A stretch of 6,756 bases of DNA from NCBI GenBank assembly GCA_020434645.1, contig JAGRAK010000113.1:1-6756 (forward strand). Reading direction: 5' to 3'. Source of the stretch: Bdellovibrionales bacterium (lineage in GTDB: Bacteria > Bdellovibrionota > Bdellovibrionia > Bdellovibrionales > UBA1609). Shown piece after piece: positions 4,438 through 6,756 of the stretch. The translations under genes and the position numbers were made by a program. The notes beneath the pieces were generated by a model. That model saw nothing but the letters and a program-made list of their open reading frames with translations. It was not told where the DNA came from and did no database searches. Every line of letters starts with the position of its first letter. Positions within the stretch are counted from its first letter, which is position 1.

Positions 4438-6756
4438 ATGTCTGCAAAAGCCCTTATCAGTTTTGTTTTTACACTAATATTTAGTCGCTTGGCCTTCGCT
4501 AGTGAAGCCGATCTTGTGCTGCCTAGTTTTGCGGCCACGTTTGATGTCATGGGTTCTTCAGTGACCGGCACGACCATTCTTCAGTGGTCACTTATTATCG
4601 CACTAGTTGGTTCACTCTTTGGGGTTTACGAATTTGTCCGCGTAAAAGCATTGCCTGCTCATAAATCACTACTCGAAATTTCTCATCTTATATATGAGAC
4701 TTGCAAAACCTATATGATCACTCAAGCTAAGTTTCTATTAGTTCTTGAGATACTCATTGGCGCCTGCATTCTTTATTACTTTATGTTTCTACAAAATATG
4801 CCTGTACCAAAAGTTATGCTGATTTTGTTCTGGTCAGTACTCGGTATTCTCGGTTCATTTGGTGTCGCTTGGTTTGGTATCCGCATCAATACGTACGCTA
4901 ACAGCCGTACAGCCTTTGCTTCACTTACTGGCAAACCTTATCAAGTTATGTCGATACCACTTCAGTCTGGTATGTCTATTGGCGTTCTCCTTATCTGCGT
5001 AGAGCTTGCCATGATGATTTCAATTCTTCTTTTTGTATCAGCTGAGAGTGCTGGCGCGTGCTTCATTGGTTTTGCGATCGGTGAATCTCTCGGCGCATCT
5101 GCCCTTCGTATTTGCGGCGGTATTTTCACGAAAATTGCAGATATCGGTTCTGATTTGATGAAAATCGTTTTCAACATTAAAGAAGATGACGCTCGTAACC
5201 CTGGTGTTATTGCAGACTGTGTTGGCGACAACGCAGGTGATTCAGTTGGACCCACAGCGGATGGTTTTGAAACTTATGGTGTAACAGGCGTTGCCCTCAT
5301 AAGCTTTATTATTCTAGCTGTTGGCATGACTATAGACCCAACTACTGGCGCACTTACATTAAACGCTGGTGGCGAAGCCCTTCAGTCACGTTTAATTGTT
5401 TGGATTTTCGCAATGCGCGCCATTATGGTTCTTACTTCTATTTTCTCTTACTGGTTAAATGGCTTTGTAACAAAAGCTCTTTATGGCAAGGCCGATCACT
5501 TTGACTTTGAAATTCCGCTCACGTCTCTTGTGTGGCTCACTTCACTTCTTTCTATCGGTGTAACATATGCAGTAAGTAGCGTTCTTCTTTCTGATATTGG
5601 CGACATGTGGTGGAAGCTTTCTACCATCATCAGCTGCGGAACTATCGCTGCGGCAGTTATCCCAGAACTTACAAAAATATTCACTTCTGCCAAATCTATG
5701 CATGTGGCAGAAGTTGTAGCGGCATCTCGTGAAGGTGGAGCATCACTTACAATTCTTTCTGGACTAGTCGCCGGTAACTTCTCAGCATTCTGGAAGGGCA
5801 TGGCCATGATCGGCCTTATGCTCATCGCCTACATGACAAGTGATCTTGGTTTAAATGCATACATGGCTTACCCGGCTGTATTTGCCTTCGGCTTAGTGGC
5901 ATTTGGCTTCTTGGGGATGGGTCCTGTTACTATTGCTGTTGATAGTTATGGTCCGGTTACAGATAATGCACAGTCTGTTTTTGAACTATCTTTAATTGAG
6001 CACGACAAAAATGCTGTTGAAGAAATCAAAAAAGAGCACGGCTTCACCCCGAACTTTAAAAAGGGCAAAGAGCTTCTTGAAGAAAATGATTCAGCCGGTA
6101 ATACATTTAAAGCAACAGCAAAACCCGTTCTTATTGGTACTGCTGTTATTGGTGCGACCACTATGATCTTCTCAATTATTCTTCTCATGAAAATTAAGCT
6201 TGATCTTATGGACCCGCGAGTCCTTCTCGGCCTTATGACAGGTGGAGCTGTTATTTACTGGTTCACTGGCGCCTCTATGCAAGCGGTTACAACTGGCGCT
6301 TACCGCGCAGTTGAATATATCAAAAAGCACATAAAACTTGATGGAACGGCCACAAAGGCATCCGTTCAGTCTTCAAAAGATGTTGTTCATATTTGCACTC
6401 GCTACGCTCAAAACGGAATGATTAATATTTTTGCCGTAATCTTTTCGTTTACTTTGGCTTTTGCATTTTTCGATCCGACATTCTTTGCTTCTTACCTAAT
6501 TTCAATAGCTGTGTTTGGTCTTTACCAGGCTATGTTTATGGCGAATGCTGGTGGAGCATGGGATAACGCTAAGAAAGTGGTTGAAGTTGATCTCCGCGAG
6601 AAGGGCTCAGCTCTACACGCAGCCACCGTTGTTGGCGACACTGTGGGTGACCCATTCAAAGACACTTCTTCTGTTGCACTCAATCCGATCATTAAGTTTA
6701 CGACTCTATTTGGCTTGTTAGCTGTTGAAATTGCTCACTCTGCCCATAATGTGGCG
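4438..6756 (+). CDS. hppA: Membrane-bound ion-pumping pyrophosphatase, divergent type, 3'-partial
   Basis: Hydrolyses pyrophosphate to pump H+ (or Na+) across the membrane. The frame runs open to the last base: 773 residues, with only the last part of the C-terminus missing. Residues 1-21 look like a signal peptide or first helix (cut possibly after AFA), and many hydrophobic helices follow (about 46-67, 97-118, 125-147, 180-201 and onward). Catalytic sites are complete: Lys232, Asp235, Asp239, the EDD at 249-251, Asp260, Asp264 and Asp268 (IADCVGDNAGD), Asp509, Asn555, WDNAKK with Asp709 and Lys712, and GDTVGDPFKD with Asp734, Asp738, Lys741 and Asp742. Lys558 in GNTFKA is the K+-independence residue. 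Flanking sequence is far from canonical: GESLGASALR, a one-residue deletion after Asp239, and a Lys/Glu-rich insertion at about 519-552. This resembles the subfamily described as Na+-regulated H+-pyrophosphatases (characterised in Chlorobium limicola and Cellulomonas fimi). Family is certain; the transported ion is inferred. It has its own long leader and is not in the upstream operon. Confidence 0.93.
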   Translation, partial: MSAKALISFVFTLIFSRLAFASEADLVLPSFAATFDVMGSSVTGTTILQWSLIIALVGSLFGVYEFVRVKALPAHKSLLEISHLIYETCKTYMITQAKFLLVLEILIGACILYYFMFLQNMPVPKVMLILFWSVLGILGSFGVAWFGIRINTYANSRTAFASLTGKPYQVMSIPLQSGMSIGVLLICVELAMMISILLFVSAESAGACFIGFAIGESLGASALRICGGIFTKIADIGSDLMKIVFNIKEDDARNPGVIADCVGDNAGDSVGPTADGFETYGVTGVALISFIILAVGMTIDPTTGALTLNAGGEALQSRLIVWIFAMRAIMVLTSIFSYWLNGFVTKALYGKADHFDFEIPLTSLVWLTSLLSIGVTYAVSSVLLSDIGDMWWKLSTIISCGTIAAAVIPELTKIFTSAKSMHVAEVVAASREGGASLTILSGLVAGNFSAFWKGMAMIGLMLIAYMTSDLGLNAYMAYPAVFAFGLVAFGFLGMGPVTIAVDSYGPVTDNAQSVFELSLIEHDKNAVEEIKKEHGFTPNFKKGKELLEENDSAGNTFKATAKPVLIGTAVIGATTMIFSIILLMKIKLDLMDPRVLLGLMTGGAVIYWFTGASMQAVTTGAYRAVEYIKKHIKLDGTATKASVQSSKDVVHICTRYAQNGMINIFAVIFSFTLAFAFFDPTFFASYLISIAVFGLYQAMFMANAGGAWDNAKKVVEVDLREKGSALHAATVVGDTVGDPFKDTSSVALNPIIKFTTLFGLLAVEIAHSAHNVA

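Noticed and set aside
4962..6188. Antisense open frames inside the pyrophosphatase gene (for example 4962-5255, 5496-5825, 5946-6188) and the + frame at 6515-6721
   Set aside because: They lie entirely within a well-supported conserved coding sequence in another frame, with no family features or ribosome-binding sites.

Overview
The window holds four protein genes, all on the + strand, plus one structured intergenic region. It reads as chromosomal DNA of a Gram-negative bacterium with moderate to low GC. Gene content and protein character suggest a deltaproteobacterial or Bdellovibrionota-like lineage, but that placement is a low-confidence impression. No tRNA, rRNA, insertion sequence, CRISPR array or prophage gene is visible.

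Positions 1-4043 look like one transcription unit: an oligopeptidase B gene that enters from the left edge (N-terminus outside the window), a FabH-type ketoacyl-ACP synthase III, and an RlmI-like rRNA methyltransferase. The gap between the first two is about 20 bp. The second and third overlap by one base (TAATG), which implies translational coupling. The three products act in peptide turnover, fatty-acid initiation and ribosome modification, so the cluster looks like housekeeping genes sharing a transcript rather than a pathway.

Positions 4044-4437 are non-coding. The first ~165 bases are AT-rich. They are followed by a compact, GC-rich segment (about 4208-4288) that can fold as a three-stem junction. 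The 3' arm of its main hairpin can instead form an 11-bp helix with 4311-4321, a mutually exclusive arrangement typical of riboswitches. I propose a cis-regulatory RNA for the gene downstream, possibly of the Na+-I (DUF1646) or a related alkali-cation class. The class assignment rests on memory and gene context and is not verified.

From 4438 to the right edge runs a membrane-bound, ion-pumping pyrophosphatase, open at the window end (773 residues present). It keeps all the catalytic Asp/Lys/Asn motifs but is strongly divergent from canonical enzymes. It resembles the separate subfamily described as Na+-regulated H+-transporting pyrophosphatases. It combines the lysine of K+-independent pumps with a gate glutamate at the position typical of Na+ pumps. 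A cation-sensing leader in front of a pump whose known relatives are inhibited by Na+ is the most interesting hypothesis in the window.
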